This document shows positions 6,772-6,955 of a stretch of 6,955 nt of DNA, one piece after another. The position numbers were made by a program, and so were the translations under genes. This DNA comes from Alphaproteobacteria bacterium (GTDB lineage: Bacteria > Pseudomonadota > Alphaproteobacteria > Sphingomonadales > Emcibacteraceae). The stretch spans positions 935 to 7,889 of the forward strand of contig NVTJ01000038.1 of assembly GCA_002401545.1 (NCBI GenBank), in the 5' to 3' direction. The notes under the pieces were generated by a model. That model did no database searches, was not told the origin of the DNA, and saw only the letters and a list, made by a program, of their open reading frames with translations. Every line of letters starts with the position of its first letter. The first letter of the stretch is position 1.

Positions 6772-6791
6772 TAATAAAGTTATCTTTATTA
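6772..6791. promoter_or_regulatory. 20-bp palindrome in the protease/rluA divergent promoter region
   Basis: TAATAAAG (6772-6779), spacer TTAT (6780-6783) and CTTTATTA (6784-6791) form a perfect 8+8 inverted repeat, 18-37 bases upstream of the protease start. It could be an operator for a dimeric regulator or a hairpin in the 5' untranslated RNA. The arms are almost pure A/T, so a chance palindrome is possible. Confidence 0.4.
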
Positions 6792-6812
6792 GTCGCATAA
6801 TGACATATATGA

Positions 6813-6840
6813 TTGCACCAGAAAATAGATTTTTTATAAA
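6813..6840 (+). promoter_or_regulatory. Putative sigma70-type promoter of rluA
   Basis: TTGCAC (6813-6818) and TATAAA (6835-6840) are separated by 16 bases, close to the housekeeping consensus TTGACA-N17-TATAAT. The expected start point, about 7 bases downstream, falls at about 6847, two bases before the rluA ATG. This implies a nearly leaderless transcript, which agrees with the absence of a Shine-Dalgarno sequence. Confidence 0.55.
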
Positions 6841-6848
6841 GTTTTTTA

Positions 6849-6955
6849 ATGTCCGCTGATTATAAACCACCCTTGGCCCCCCTGAAAATTCTGTATCACG
6901 ACAAAGATATCCTTGTCCTGAATAAACCTTCTGGCCTGCTATCTGTTCCGGGCCG
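6849..6955 (+). CDS. rluA: RluA-type pseudouridine synthase, N-terminal fragment, 3' end cut by window
   Basis: Only 35 complete codons are visible. The peptide reads MSADYKPPLAPLKILYHDKD and continues ILVLNKPSGLLSVPG. This closely follows the N terminus of E. coli RluA, including the Asn-Tyr-x-Pro-Pro-like start, ILY-acidic stretch, and the NKPSGLLSVPGR motif of the family. RluA isomerises uridine to pseudouridine at position 746 of 23S rRNA and position 32 of several tRNAs. The catalytic HRLD motif lies beyond the window, so RluC/RluD-type relatives are not formally excluded, but they usually have an N-terminal S4 domain, absent here. There is no Shine-Dalgarno sequence; the preceding bases are a T-run. 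It is transcribed divergently from the M16 protease with a 95-bp gap. Confidence 0.85.
   Translation, partial: MSADYKPPLAPLKILYHDKDILVLNKPSGLLSVPG

Noticed and set aside
6754..6870. 39-residue N-terminal extension of the protease reading frame up to an ATG at 6870
   Set aside because: It would place the signal peptide in the middle of the chain, overlap the first codons of rluA in antisense and swallow the divergent promoter region. The ATG at 6753 directly precedes a normal signal peptide.
1..6955. CRISPR array, tRNA/rRNA genes, toxin-antitoxin or defence genes, prophage
   Set aside because: No regularly spaced repeats, no RNA gene landmarks and no such protein families were seen; all sizeable coding regions are assigned to housekeeping or transport functions.

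Overview
The window looks like ordinary chromosome of a free-living alphaproteobacterium of roughly balanced base composition. This rests on the gene order trpG-trpD-trpC-moaC, which is characteristic of alphaproteobacteria, and on protein sequences typical of that class. A marine lineage such as the Kordiimonadales or Emcibacterales would fit, but the sequence does not settle the genus.

Left edge (1-840): the C-terminal part of a sodium/proton:dicarboxylate (glutamate/aspartate-type) symporter, closed by a strong intrinsic terminator. Region 841-912 is a short leader or promoter region. Positions 913-3790 hold a tight four-gene operon on the plus strand. TrpG (glutamine amidotransferase subunit of anthranilate synthase), TrpD (anthranilate phosphoribosyltransferase) and TrpC (indole-3-glycerol-phosphate synthase) supply ammonia for anthranilate and then carry out two steps towards tryptophan. 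MoaC belongs to molybdenum cofactor synthesis and rides on the same transcript. Adjacent genes overlap by 4 and 8 nt, or are separated by 1 nt, so coupled translation is likely. trpE, trpF and moeA are not in the window.

Positions 3791-4023 are a 233-bp non-coding spacer between convergent genes. It contains a stem-loop, a short direct repeat and sequence that resembles debris of mobile elements, at the point where moeA would often be found. Positions 4024-6753 (minus strand) encode a secreted or periplasmic M16-family zinc protease made of two fused halves, of which only the first keeps the zinc site. A 95-bp AT-rich divergent promoter region (6754-6848), with a 20-bp palindrome, separates it from the first 35 codons of rluA (pseudouridine synthase), which runs off the right edge.

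I found no convincing new biological system. The points worth a second look are the disrupted spacer after moaC, the possible leaderless starts at three genes, and the palindrome in front of the protease gene.
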